IMG/VR virus record: IMGVR_UViG_3300020204_000019
Span: 1-64,000 of that record
Source of the DNA: a virus
Direction: 5' to 3' (one strand)
DNA: 64,000 nucleotides
This document shows positions 14,506 to 22,869 of this stretch, piece by piece. The notes under the pieces are model-generated. The model was given only the letters and a program-made list of their open reading frames with translations, did no database searches and was not told the DNA's origin. Each line of letters opens with the position of its first letter. Position 1 is the first letter of the stretch. Made by a program: the position numbers and the translations under genes.

Positions 14506-16647
14506 ATGGCAAATCTATCCTCATTTTATCAGCTTTTCGGTGAACTGCCCACTAGAACTCTAAAGGGACTAGACCCCACATCTTCGTCTTCGCTTTTCGC
14601 CAATGCCCGAGGACAAGATATCTCTCTCCTTGCCTCTAGCGGGATTGAACAAAGAGGTGGTGTCGTCCTCATCAGCGGAGGTCGCGGTGGTTCCACTTCA
14701 GGTAGTAATGGAGGCGGTGTTTCCCTCTATGGCGGAGACTCGATTGCTGCTTCTTCTCAAGGAGGGGGTATCCAAATTTATGGCGGTGATTCAGATGTCC
14801 AAACAGGATATGTGACAATAAGTGCTTATTATGCACAGGGAGCACCTGATGTCGCTCCCACTATCACACTCGGCAGTTTTAGTGGCACCACAGGGGGGGT
14901 GGTATCCATTACAAGCGGGAAACCTGCAAGCGGTTCTACTTCGGGCGACATATCCATAACATCTGCAAATGGTGTTGGTTCTAATAGCGGTAGTGGAGAC
15001 ATCTCATTCAGTACAGGGAACGCCCAAACTAATGCCTCTAGTGGAGAGATTTCTGTCTCAACAGGCACCTCAACAGGAAACCAACCCACAGGTCGGATAG
15101 TTACCAAAACGGGTAGCTCATCAGGTTCTGCCGACTCAGGCTATGTCGAGTTCTCTACAGGTCTTACCTATGGAACGGGAAACTCAGGTTTTGTTCTCCT
15201 CTCTTCGGGTGATAGCAACCAATCTTCGGGCTATATTTCACTTAACTCAGGTTATGGCATTACTGAAAGCGGATATATACTTATCCAATCAGGCTTTTCG
15301 GACACCATAAGCGGAGAAGTATCCATTATTAGTGGAGATGGTGGCTCGAATAGTGGTGATGTGTCTATTTCTACAGGGTCGGCAGAGAGCACAGGGGATT
15401 GGATAGCTACAACAGGTCAAGCTACTAGTGGTTCTTCGGGAAGCATATATCTAAATACAGGCACGGCAACGACCCAATCGGGATCGCTTGATGTATTTAC
15501 GGAAGACGCTCCTATTACGGGAGACTTGACTATCCAAACAGGTACTGCTTCCTCAGGTAATGCGGGCGATATTTATCTCATAGCTGGCTCAGGTACTACC
15601 CATGCAAAAAGCGGTAGTTTGGACCTAACGGCTAAGAGTGTTATTTGGGGAACAAACAGTCCGACTAACTCTGATGTTCTACTACAGGTATCCGATGGTG
15701 GACTAAATATCTCTTCTTCCGCTACCATTAACATGACTTCTCTCAATGGACAGCTCAAGATTGAATCCTCAGATTCTATCCTATTTCAGGCTCCATACTA
15801 CACTTTTGACACTCCCGAATCGACACATGACCCTGTAGAGATTGGCATAGGTGGAAATAACCAACTACTTCTCCCCGATCTCACCTCTCTCACTACTGAG
15901 AACTTATCCAATATCAACCTCACATTCACCAATGTGGACATAGACCTAGAGACAGGATTCTACCTCGGTGTCTCTGCTGATCAAACTATCCTAAATACGG
16001 ATAACGCTACTATCCGTAGTAGAACACCCGACCAAGCCGTTCAACTCACAATAGGTGATGGTGTTTATACAGGGCTCGCTTTGAACGCCATTTCAAAAGG
16101 GTCACTCTCGGGGGTGGCGGAGGGGGATGTCTCGATTACATCTACTACGGGTGAAGTATCTCTTATCGCACCACAAGGTGTTAACCTTATTTCCACCTTG
16201 GGCGAAATAGATATTGCTGGGGCAAATATCAACCTGACCGGTTTCCACCCCACCAATCCCACATACATTAATGTCTCTAGCACCAATATACCCACCACAG
16301 GTCCTACCGCTGTGGATAATAGACTTCTCCAAGTAGGTGCTAGCGGCATCTTGTCCGCTCTCGGATTTAAGTTTCAAATTTTGGAAGTCGGGGTTTCAGC
16401 TACAGTAGCCTTAGGCAATATCACGGACCTCTATTTCAACATAGGTGCCGCGTACACAACACCCAAAGACAGGCTAATCTATAGTCTTGAGATAAACGGA
16501 GATGTCGCTTTAGATCATCAGTTCTACTTTAGGGGATACACCACAAATCCCGTTGGATCATCCCCTTGTATCCACCTTCATTCAGGTACTAACAACTTTG
16601 GAGGTATATATACTGTTAGGATTTATTATCTCATCTTCAACTCATAA
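14506..16647 (+). CDS. Gly/Ser-rich repetitive appendage protein
   Basis: 713 residues from ATG 14506 (GAGG six bases upstream). Residues 55-320 consist of short repeats of the type SGDISISTG / SGYILIQSG, every 12-20 residues, each a strand plus a glycine/serine turn, which predicts a beta-solenoid or triple beta-helix. Residues 330-600 continue with less regular strands, and a distinct C-terminal domain (residues about 600-713) ends in YTVRIYYLIFNS. The design is that of a phage fibre, spike or filamentous appendage; the C-terminal domain may trimerise it or bind the receptor. It is far from the main tail-fibre operon at 42-64 kb. Confidence 0.65.
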   Translation: MANLSSFYQLFGELPTRTLKGLDPTSSSSLFANARGQDISLLASSGIEQRGGVVLISGGRGGSTSGSNGGGVSLYGGDSIAASSQGGGIQIYGGDSDVQTGYVTISAYYAQGAPDVAPTITLGSFSGTTGGVVSITSGKPASGSTSGDISITSANGVGSNSGSGDISFSTGNAQTNASSGEISVSTGTSTGNQPTGRIVTKTGSSSGSADSGYVEFSTGLTYGTGNSGFVLLSSGDSNQSSGYISLNSGYGITESGYILIQSGFSDTISGEVSIISGDGGSNSGDVSISTGSAESTGDWIATTGQATSGSSGSIYLNTGTATTQSGSLDVFTEDAPITGDLTIQTGTASSGNAGDIYLIAGSGTTHAKSGSLDLTAKSVIWGTNSPTNSDVLLQVSDGGLNISSSATINMTSLNGQLKIESSDSILFQAPYYTFDTPESTHDPVEIGIGGNNQLLLPDLTSLTTENLSNINLTFTNVDIDLETGFYLGVSADQTILNTDNATIRSRTPDQAVQLTIGDGVYTGLALNAISKGSLSGVAEGDVSITSTTGEVSLIAPQGVNLISTLGEIDIAGANINLTGFHPTNPTYINVSSTNIPTTGPTAVDNRLLQVGASGILSALGFKFQILEVGVSATVALGNITDLYFNIGAAYTTPKDRLIYSLEINGDVALDHQFYFRGYTTNPVGSSPCIHLHSGTNNFGGIYTVRIYYLIFNS

Positions 16648-16700
16648 CTTTTATTCATTTATAATGCTCAATGAATGGATACAACACAAAGGATAGTGCA

Positions 16701-17012
16701 ATGAGAAATGAGATAATCCGCCTCCACAGAAGAATAGCCCGTCTAGAGCGTATTGCAGGTACAACCAAGTCCGCAGGGGGAGTGAAAGAACTCCTTATGG
16801 ATTCGGTGGCAAAGAACAAGAATAAGCTGATTAAGGCGTGGGGGGGCAATCCCAACGATATAGACCTTGAGTTATGGTTTCAAAGTCTAGACGGTGGTGA
16901 TGTCTATGGAGCCCTTAGGGATGCTCCCAACAGGGAGGTTGCCAAGATCATCAAGAACGACATCATCAAACCCATCGAGGATGACTCGATGGATGAGGAT
17001 GTTCCCTTTTAA
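16701..17012 (+). CDS. Small protein with arginine-rich helical leader
   Basis: 103 residues from ATG 16701, chosen for AAAGGA seven bases upstream (an ATG at 16671 is also in frame). The N-terminus MRNEIIRLHRRIARLERIAG resembles the R-x-x-x-L-E-x-R-V-x-R-L-E leader of 5165-5623 and 33659-34051. The body contains AWGGNPNDIDLELWFQSL and an acidic tail (DDSMDEDVPF). Function unknown; probable member of the leader-tagged set. Confidence 0.6.
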   Translation: MRNEIIRLHRRIARLERIAGTTKSAGGVKELLMDSVAKNKNKLIKAWGGNPNDIDLELWFQSLDGGDVYGALRDAPNREVAKIIKNDIIKPIEDDSMDEDVPF

Positions 17013-17782
17013 GCCCCTGCGATAATCACATCGAACAACTTACCATTCCCCACCTTCCCGACACTCAAGAGTACGCCACCTGAGGCGGAGAGGTCGTTAC
17101 ACTCAATCTCTCCGATACAGATTTTAGCCCTTGGGTCGGAGACCTTGAAGGTCAAGCCCCCAATCGAGACGGAGCTATCCAATTTCGGGGTTTCGGTAGT
17201 AACCTGCGGGGGAGGGCTGATGGACTCCACTCGATAGGGGGTAAGAATAACAGGTTCATCGTTGACGATAGGTTCGACAGGTTCATCGTTGACCACAGGG
17301 GTAACCTTTGGGGAGATCACCCTACGACTCTTACCATCGATTTTGGTCAAATTAGAAGTTAAATTGCGAAAGTGGTCGGGAACCCGAGTGCCGAACACGC
17401 AGACAAAATGGCGATTAAAATCCGCCGCGTTTAGGAACTTGTGTGCGTTGGCTTCGATGTAGGATAAGTACAACGAATCAAAAGATTCTTTATCCTTAGT
17501 CTTAAGGGATGCCTTTAACCGCAGTTCTTTCCAAGCCTCAACATAATCCTTTAAAGGGATAGACTTATCCGTGTACTGATACATGAGGGAAGGGGGGATC
17601 GGCAACTCGGTGATCTGAGGTTTCAGATTGGGGTTTGCAGACGATAAATTTCCACGATAATCCACCCGAAAGTCAATAAAAGGGACTTGAGTGTTGGGGT
17701 TGTCGAGGAAGTGTTGGATAAACTTCGACCTAATACGCATCGGGGGGACTAACCTTATTGAAGAGAGTAAGGGAGGGTTCAT
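17009..17782 (-). CDS. Hypothetical protein, C-terminal domain shared with 17812
   Basis: 257 residues with GGAGATAAA before ATG. The first 150 residues are mixed alpha/beta with no known domain. A linker holds a duplicated VNDEPV. The last 45 residues (SIGGLTFKVSDPRAKICIGE ... GVLLSVGKVGNGKLFDVIIA) match the end of the neighbouring 431-residue protein in length and pattern, so a common C-terminal beta domain is carried on two different N-terminal parts. The genes are 29 bases apart and probably cotranscribed. The shared end may be a docking or oligomerisation module. Confidence 0.6.
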   Translation of the reverse strand: MNPPLLSSIRLVPPMRIRSKFIQHFLDNPNTQVPFIDFRVDYRGNLSSANPNLKPQITELPIPPSLMYQYTDKSIPLKDYVEAWKELRLKASLKTKDKESFDSLYLSYIEANAHKFLNAADFNRHFVCVFGTRVPDHFRNLTSNLTKIDGKSRRVISPKVTPVVNDEPVEPIVNDEPVILTPYRVESISPPPQVTTETPKLDSSVSIGGLTFKVSDPRAKICIGEIECNDLSASGGVLLSVGKVGNGKLFDVIIAGA

Positions 17783-17811
17783 TTTATCTCCAAGGTGGGA
17801 ATTGTGGGTGG

Positions 17812-19107
17812 TTACTTACGGATAGTCACATTGTGCAAGCCGAGAGAGTCTACCTTGCCAATAGACAACTCGACTGACCCGTGAACGGATACCTCTGAAA
17901 AGTCCACCTGAACGAGTGTGAGGTGTATGGGAGCTGTAGCTGGCGTGATCTTGAATGAGCCGAGGAGTACATAATCCTTGGGAGTTGTGGTCTCCACCTT
18001 CGGGATCAAGGGCATATCTTCCACTAGGGTTTCCTTCTCAATCACAGCAGGGGTGGCAGGGAGATCATGCTCAATCTCAGCAGGGGTATCTTCCTCAGTC
18101 TTAGGGGCATCTTCCTCAGTCTTAGGGGCATCTTCCTCAACCGCAGGGGCATCCACATCAATCTCAGCAGGGGCATCCTGCTCAGTCTTAGGGAGATCAT
18201 GCTCAGTCTCAGGGGTGTCCCCTTGGGTGTTTGAAACTCTACGAGATTCGAGAGCCGCGATAGAAGGGAGGTCGGAGGATTTAAGCCCAAAGATGGTATC
18301 GAGGGCAAAGTCCAAAGCCTTCTTCTTTAAGTGAACGCCGCTCGTGAATGTCCAAGACTCTGCGAGAGAGACAAGATTCTCATAGGCAAGAGAAGTGGGG
18401 TCTTTGGATACTTTCTGAAAGAGAGCGAGCATGGTGTAGTATCCGCTTCTGCCCGCATTAGAAGCCCACTCCCTTTCGAGAAAGCTAGATACAGACACAG
18501 ATGGGAGCGATCCATGGTCACGATTAGGATCGTGCTTTAGGATGACCTTCTTGACGAGAGAGAAGTAAATCTTATCCCATTTAGCGACAAGTGACCTCTT
18601 TGAGCCGAGAACATATGGCAGGGACTCGGAGAGTTTGATCCCGATGCCCCACTTATGGGGGAGAGGTAAATGCCACCCGTGCTGTTGGGTGATTTCGTCC
18701 CACATCTCTTCGAGGGACTTATCATCTTCTTCGTGATTTACTTGAGAGATGGGAAGAGAGAGCATCTTACGGATGTCTTTTTCCGCCACAGCCACCTTGT
18801 GTACACACTCAATCCACAGGGTGTCTGATGTGGTGGCGTAATGGATAGCGGCATCGCGTAGGCGGTGGCTGATGTTAGACTTGAGAATAAGGATAAGATC
18901 GGTCTTGACCGATGGCAGTCCCCCCTTGTTGGGGTTAGTGTCCCAACAATGGTGTCCGACGAGGTTCATTTGAACCTCATCGCCTGCGAGTCGGGCATTC
19001 AGTTTGTTGATGAACGCTTCAGCGAACTTCAACTCTGAGCCGAATATGAATGTATTGAGTTCAAGCACGGATGATAACTCCTTGTTTAAGTGTGTCCGTC
19101 TCACCAT
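17812..19107 (-). CDS. Hypothetical protein with acidic repeat linker and shared C-terminal domain
   Basis: 431 residues. The N-terminal 280 residues contain helical segments and DLILILKSNISHRL followed by LWIECVHKVAVAEKDIRKML, which vaguely recalls a nuclease-like core but lacks a clear catalytic set. Residues about 295-370 are an acidic, disordered linker of repeats such as DAPKTEEDAPKTEED. The C-terminus (VHGSVELSIGKVDSLGLHNV) matches that of 17009-17782. The start has no Shine-Dalgarno sequence, and a GTATCCC-type promoter ends only 22 bases upstream, so this mRNA may have a very short leader. Confidence 0.6.
   Translation of the reverse strand: MVRRTHLNKELSSVLELNTFIFGSELKFAEAFINKLNARLAGDEVQMNLVGHHCWDTNPNKGGLPSVKTDLILILKSNISHRLRDAAIHYATTSDTLWIECVHKVAVAEKDIRKMLSLPISQVNHEEDDKSLEEMWDEITQQHGWHLPLPHKWGIGIKLSESLPYVLGSKRSLVAKWDKIYFSLVKKVILKHDPNRDHGSLPSVSVSSFLEREWASNAGRSGYYTMLALFQKVSKDPTSLAYENLVSLAESWTFTSGVHLKKKALDFALDTIFGLKSSDLPSIAALESRRVSNTQGDTPETEHDLPKTEQDAPAEIDVDAPAVEEDAPKTEEDAPKTEEDTPAEIEHDLPATPAVIEKETLVEDMPLIPKVETTTPKDYVLLGSFKITPATAPIHLTLVQVDFSEVSVHGSVELSIGKVDSLGLHNVTIRK
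18040..18215. repeat. Imperfect tandem repeats coding an acidic linker
   Basis: Units of 24 bases around CTCAGTCTTAGGGGCATCTT recur about seven times with substitutions. They are in frame with 17812-19107 and encode D-A/L/T-P-K/A-T/E-E repeats. Such arrays change length readily by slippage. Confidence 0.75.
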
Positions 19108-19128
19108 TTATATGGAGTGGCGGCGGTT

Positions 19129-19145
19129 GGGATACTCTTTTTAAA
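19129..19145 (-). promoter_or_regulatory. GTATCCC-type promoter of the 19107 gene
   Basis: On the minus strand AAAAAGAGTATCCCAACC precedes the start codon by about 22 bases. It matches the other sites in the AT-rich upstream part and GTATCCCA core but has no long leader. Confidence 0.5.
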
Positions 19146-19187
19146 CCTTAAATAAGTGGGGGGGTTTTACGATAGGAGGGACGCTCT

Positions 19188-19391
19188 ATGTATGTCCTAG
19201 AGAACACACTTACAGGCAGACTTCTTTACCCTGCGTTAATCGGAAGGGTAAAGAAGGCATATCTGTTCAAATCCGAAGCGGAGCAGGTCGCTAAGAGCCT
19301 AGCCCCCATCGTCCATCCAAAACGGATAGATGTGGTCGAGTTATCCAAGTCTGCCCAACTATGGATGGAGAACCAAAAGAGAAATGGATAA
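19188..19391 (+). CDS. Hypothetical 67-residue protein
   Basis: GGAGGG lies six bases before ATG. The sequence MYVLENTLTGRLLYP ... LFKSEAEQVAKSLAPIV ... RIDVVELSKSAQL has the same pattern as 8412-8597. Function unknown. Its last bases overlap the start of the next gene (ATGGATAA). Confidence 0.6.
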   Translation: MYVLENTLTGRLLYPALIGRVKKAYLFKSEAEQVAKSLAPIVHPKRIDVVELSKSAQLWMENQKRNG

Positions 19392-19695
19392 CATGACGAA
19401 GGCGGATCGGATAGTATCCGAAATCCAAGCTGGAAGAAAGATGGGTTTGGATTTATTCTTGCCGATAGATACTTATCAAGGTAGGGGGGATGAAACTTCT
19501 GTGTATGAGTTATGGGTAGCCAATCCCTGTAAAGAAGTAATCATCATAACAGCAGGGTTCGTTGAACCATATTATGGGATAAGGCTATCCGAAGAATTGA
19601 TGTGGAACAAAACAGAAAAGTGTTATGGGACGAATGACTTTTTTAAGGTTCTTGAAGGTGTGTCAGAGCTATTAGATTTATTTAGGTCTAGGTAA
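19384..19695 (+). CDS. Hypothetical 103-residue protein
   Basis: Start at ATG 19384 overlapping the previous stop, or at ATG 19393. The protein (MDNMTKADRIVSEIQAGRKM ... ETSVYELWVANPCKEVIIIT ... VLEGVSELLDLFRSR) is mixed alpha/beta, without a known domain. It forms a two-gene operon with 19188-19391 and is convergent with the protease gene 19700-22432. Confidence 0.55.
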   Translation: MDNMTKADRIVSEIQAGRKMGLDLFLPIDTYQGRGDETSVYELWVANPCKEVIIITAGFVEPYYGIRLSEELMWNKTEKCYGTNDFFKVLEGVSELLDLFRSR

Positions 19696-19699
19696 GGTT

Positions 19700-22432
19700 C
19701 TATTTCTTAGCTAGGGAAGCAACCCTGAGAGCGGAGGCTTTAAGAGAAGCGATTCTAGCGGGGTTCCAATTGAAAGGAGCCTGTTCAAACTTGCCCTTTT
19801 CATCGAACTCAGAATATTGGATAACCTCTAGTTTACAGATGGGTTCTTCATCGGATTCAAAGCGTTTCTCATAACCCAAGAAGTCCACATCATTAGGGAT
19901 AAGGTAAACCACCATTTTCTTTTGCTGTGGGTCGAACATGATTTGAGATGTGGAGTATAGACCATTAGGGACTTTCCTAACAGGGATAAAGGGGTCGTCC
20001 ATTTTATCCCAGCGGTATCCGTAAAGTGCAGGGGCTGCATCTTTAATATCGGTCACATTGGATAGTATTTCTGTGGCGAGTTCTCTTCTTCTTAGGGAGG
20101 ATTGGCGATCATCTCCGCTTTGATAACCTGCATCAGGATGGTTGATGCCGTGATTTGTGCGTACATGGAGTTTGTGTCTTTGTAGAGTTTTAACAACAGG
20201 TTGGTGGATGGAAGTTTGTTCTATGATTTTTGCCCGCGTCCCATCTGATATGATGGTATGTCCATGTACGGGTACATGGAACGAGTTACCTGCGATGCAC
20301 TTTAGGGCTTCTTCAATCGTTTTGCACTTGAGTGCATTTAGCAGGTAGAAGCCATCTTGAGAAATCATGGGTTCTTTCTTTTGATTACGGCTTGAACCTT
20401 CTTCTTCATCTTCGCGTACATTGAGAGCGGAGTTGACAATGGATATTCCATAGCTGTTTACGCCTTCTAGCCAACCTGTCACATTGTCGATGTAATAAAG
20501 AACCTCAACTCCGTCATACAGGTCGTGATAGATTTTGATTTCGGGGTTGTAGTTTCTATCCCTTATTTTCAGTAGGTAACGCTTGTCGTCTAGATCGAGG
20601 CAGGATATGACACAGGCGGATTTATTCATGGACGATTTCCTTTTGGATAGTTTCATTACTCTAGCTCCTGTTGAGTCGGATAGCCCTAAAGTTCTGCCCA
20701 TTCTCCACCTCGCAGTTTGAGACAGCTTGCTTGGGTCTAAGACAAACTGCACAAATGTTTCGGCAAAATCTTCTTTCTCATTTGTCTTCCCGTAATCCGT
20801 GGGTATCCCCAAAGCCTGTTTCATTTCTTCGATAGTTCTCAGGTGTAGTTCTCTATCGGCTAGGGCGAACTCTTTTGTTTTATCCGATTCGAGTTGTAGT
20901 CCAACATCTTCCCACAATCCACTAAGCATAAAGATTCTGTTAATGTTTTCTGTAGCTCTTTCTAGAGCATCTTGTTCATTCCAATCTTCACGGGAGTGTC
21001 CTCTAACTTCGTAGAAGTAGTGGAGAGGGTCTTTAAAGAACTCCATGACCACCTTGCCCTCGGCGGTGAGTCTAAAGTTAGAGGGTGTCATGAGTGGTTT
21101 ACGCCCTGACAACTGAGTAAACAGTCCGTGTATTTTCAGAATATCTAAGGGCGAAGCATTGCTCTTGACGATTTTGGGGTCGCCCTTGGCTTCTTGAAAC
21201 ATAGTGAAGTATCGAGACCTGTCCTCAGGAGTGATTGTGAACTTTTTGAGGTTCTTTTCAAAGAAGTCTTCTTTCTCTCTGTTGATATATTCCCAACCGC
21301 TATCCCAAAACTCTCTTGCCTCTCTTGTGATGTAGTTTAGATGCACCCAATGTCCTATTTCATGGAGCAGTACTTCATGGACAAAGTTAGCTAAGACTCG
21401 ACCTTTTACGCCGAAGCTGTTTGTAAACATCTTTAAGGTTCGAGTAGTAGATATCCATTCACCTGCCGTACTTGAGCCCTGCTCTTGGCGGAGCAATTGG
21501 ATAGAAGTAATCGAATCACGCATGATGGGGGTCATGTCGCGTTCTTTGAAGATTGCTTCTATGAAGTCGATCCCATCAAGGAAACTACGGACTTCATTAT
21601 CCGAAAGGTCAAAGCTCTCAACATTGAAGCCTTTGTATTTGAATTTCTGATAGTCGATTTTCACGCTGTGTCTTTCTATGTCTAGAGAAGCCAGCTTCAT
21701 TTTGTCAATGGCGGTGTTGAGGCGTGCGATGTTAGGTAAACTTACTGCATCGGGCAGTTCAAGGATTTGTGAAATAAGTTGGCGATACTTCCCAACGGCT
21801 CTATTTAGCCCAAGATACTCTATTCTAGCTTCCGTACCTACGATGTTTTGTAGTACAGAGTCTCTTAGCCGACTAGTGAATTCCATGTATAGCTCTTGGA
21901 GAGCTTGTGCATTCCTAGTTGTCCGCAGGATTTTCCAAACATCGGTTTTAAAGTTTTCGATGATGATGTGAGGGAGTTCTATGGTTGCAGAAGACTTCTT
22001 AGATGGGGTGTGTTTAATCTTCCATGCTTTCCATTTAGCGTGTTGGGGGCTAGACTTCAAAGACGGATCGTGACCCCAATTTCTGAGACTTATTTCCCAC
22101 TTGGACATTCCGCTTTCGCCCACAGGATCACCAGGCTTGCCACCGAGCATCCTAGAGTTAAATCCATTTTCTTGGGCTGCATTATCGAAGTCATCATTTG
22201 TCCAATCCTTAAAGGGTTTCTCTTTCCGTCTTTTGATTCGATGAAAAGAGTCATAACCTGATTGGATATCTCCTGATTCTTTGGCCTCTTCTCTATTTAT
22301 GGAAGCCAATAATCTATTGTCGTTTTCAGCCCAATCATCGAGGGCTTTTTGACTCATGTTAATAAGATCGTGCCACTTGTTGTATACTTCTTTTTTCTCT
22401 TCTTCAGACCTAGTTTTTGCGTATTTCATCAT
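19700..22432 (-). CDS. Metalloprotease fused to an Ntn-hydrolase-like domain
   Basis: About 910 residues (numbers below count from a TTG one codon upstream). Residues 1-145 form a distinct domain with SGYDSFHRIKRR and MSKWEISLRNWGHDP. Residues 150-590 contain a zincin: VLLHEIGHWVH with His358, Glu359, His362, and KEDFAETF near 555-560 as likely third ligand. Residues 603-880 resemble an Ntn hydrolase of the choloylglycine/acyl-transferase type: MNKSACVISCL puts a candidate nucleophile at Cys608, followed by IRDRNY, GWLEGVNSYGISIVNSAL, GHTIISDG and RTNHGI. An in-frame ATG at 20629 has AAAAGGAAA seven bases upstream, so the hydrolase may also be made alone. The C-terminus ends in a basic helix (ARIASLKASALRVASLAKK). 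The ribosome-binding site lies in a 9-bp hairpin. Possible roles are self-maturation and processing of virion or host substrates. Confidence 0.7.
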   Translation of the reverse strand: MMKYAKTRSEEEKKEVYNKWHDLINMSQKALDDWAENDNRLLASINREEAKESGDIQSGYDSFHRIKRRKEKPFKDWTNDDFDNAAQENGFNSRMLGGKPGDPVGESGMSKWEISLRNWGHDPSLKSSPQHAKWKAWKIKHTPSKKSSATIELPHIIIENFKTDVWKILRTTRNAQALQELYMEFTSRLRDSVLQNIVGTEARIEYLGLNRAVGKYRQLISQILELPDAVSLPNIARLNTAIDKMKLASLDIERHSVKIDYQKFKYKGFNVESFDLSDNEVRSFLDGIDFIEAIFKERDMTPIMRDSITSIQLLRQEQGSSTAGEWISTTRTLKMFTNSFGVKGRVLANFVHEVLLHEIGHWVHLNYITREAREFWDSGWEYINREKEDFFEKNLKKFTITPEDRSRYFTMFQEAKGDPKIVKSNASPLDILKIHGLFTQLSGRKPLMTPSNFRLTAEGKVVMEFFKDPLHYFYEVRGHSREDWNEQDALERATENINRIFMLSGLWEDVGLQLESDKTKEFALADRELHLRTIEEMKQALGIPTDYGKTNEKEDFAETFVQFVLDPSKLSQTARWRMGRTLGLSDSTGARVMKLSKRKSSMNKSACVISCLDLDDKRYLLKIRDRNYNPEIKIYHDLYDGVEVLYYIDNVTGWLEGVNSYGISIVNSALNVREDEEEGSSRNQKKEPMISQDGFYLLNALKCKTIEEALKCIAGNSFHVPVHGHTIISDGTRAKIIEQTSIHQPVVKTLQRHKLHVRTNHGINHPDAGYQSGDDRQSSLRRRELATEILSNVTDIKDAAPALYGYRWDKMDDPFIPVRKVPNGLYSTSQIMFDPQQKKMVVYLIPNDVDFLGYEKRFESDEEPICKLEVIQYSEFDEKGKFEQAPFNWNPARIASLKASALRVASLAKK
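20627..20645 (-). promoter_or_regulatory. Candidate internal translation start for the Ntn-hydrolase domain
   Basis: AAAAGGAAATCGTCCATG reads on the minus strand with the Shine-Dalgarno part seven bases from the ATG. Starting here gives a 309-residue product that begins MNKSAC, just ahead of the proposed catalytic cysteine. Confidence 0.4.
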
Positions 22433-22435
22433 CAA

Positions 22436-22466
22436 CCTACCTAGCGTATATTAGATACTAGGTAGG
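22436..22466 (-). promoter_or_regulatory. Hairpin enclosing the ribosome-binding site of the 22432 gene
   Basis: CCTACCTAG and CTAGGTAGG form a perfect 9-bp stem with a 13-base loop. The arm nearest the gene contains AGGTAGG, the only Shine-Dalgarno candidate before the start codon. Confidence 0.6.
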
Positions 22467-22485
22467 TTGATATAAATAGATTACT

Positions 22486-22857
22486 TCATCTCCAAGATGT
22501 ATTGGTGCTGAACCTTGTAAAGCGTGGGATAACTAAGTCAACACCTGTGGTGATGGGGGCATCAGGATCGACCCCCACACCAATTTTGAGTGGATTATTT
22601 CCGTCACCAATCACTTTGGATATTTTCGCACCAAAAGATAATATCGGGGGAGTGATCGTGTCATCGGCGGATTTCACCCCCTTGTTCAAAATGGATAACA
22701 CCACAAATCCAGCGGGGACAGAACCTCCACCCATATCAACGGATTTTCCGAGAGTCGCGGGTAGGAAGAGTTGGTCGCCTGTAGAGCCTTCAAAACGCAC
22801 TCTAGCTTCAATAGCCGTGGTGTAGACCTTGATGAAAGGCGGGATGATATCCGACAT
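22486..22857 (-). CDS. Hypothetical tail-region protein
   Basis: 123 residues, with AAGGAGA before ATG. The sequence is beta-rich with glycine/proline turns (MGGGSVPAGFVVLSILNKGV, NNPLKIGVGVDPDAPITTGV) and no enzyme motif. It lies 12 bases downstream of the large 22870-24930 gene in the same direction, so it is probably a small structural partner. Confidence 0.55.
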   Translation of the reverse strand: MSDIIPPFIKVYTTAIEARVRFEGSTGDQLFLPATLGKSVDMGGGSVPAGFVVLSILNKGVKSADDTITPPILSFGAKISKVIGDGNNPLKIGVGVDPDAPITTGVDLVIPRFTRFSTNTSWR

Positions 22858-22869
22858 CGTGGTCTCCTT

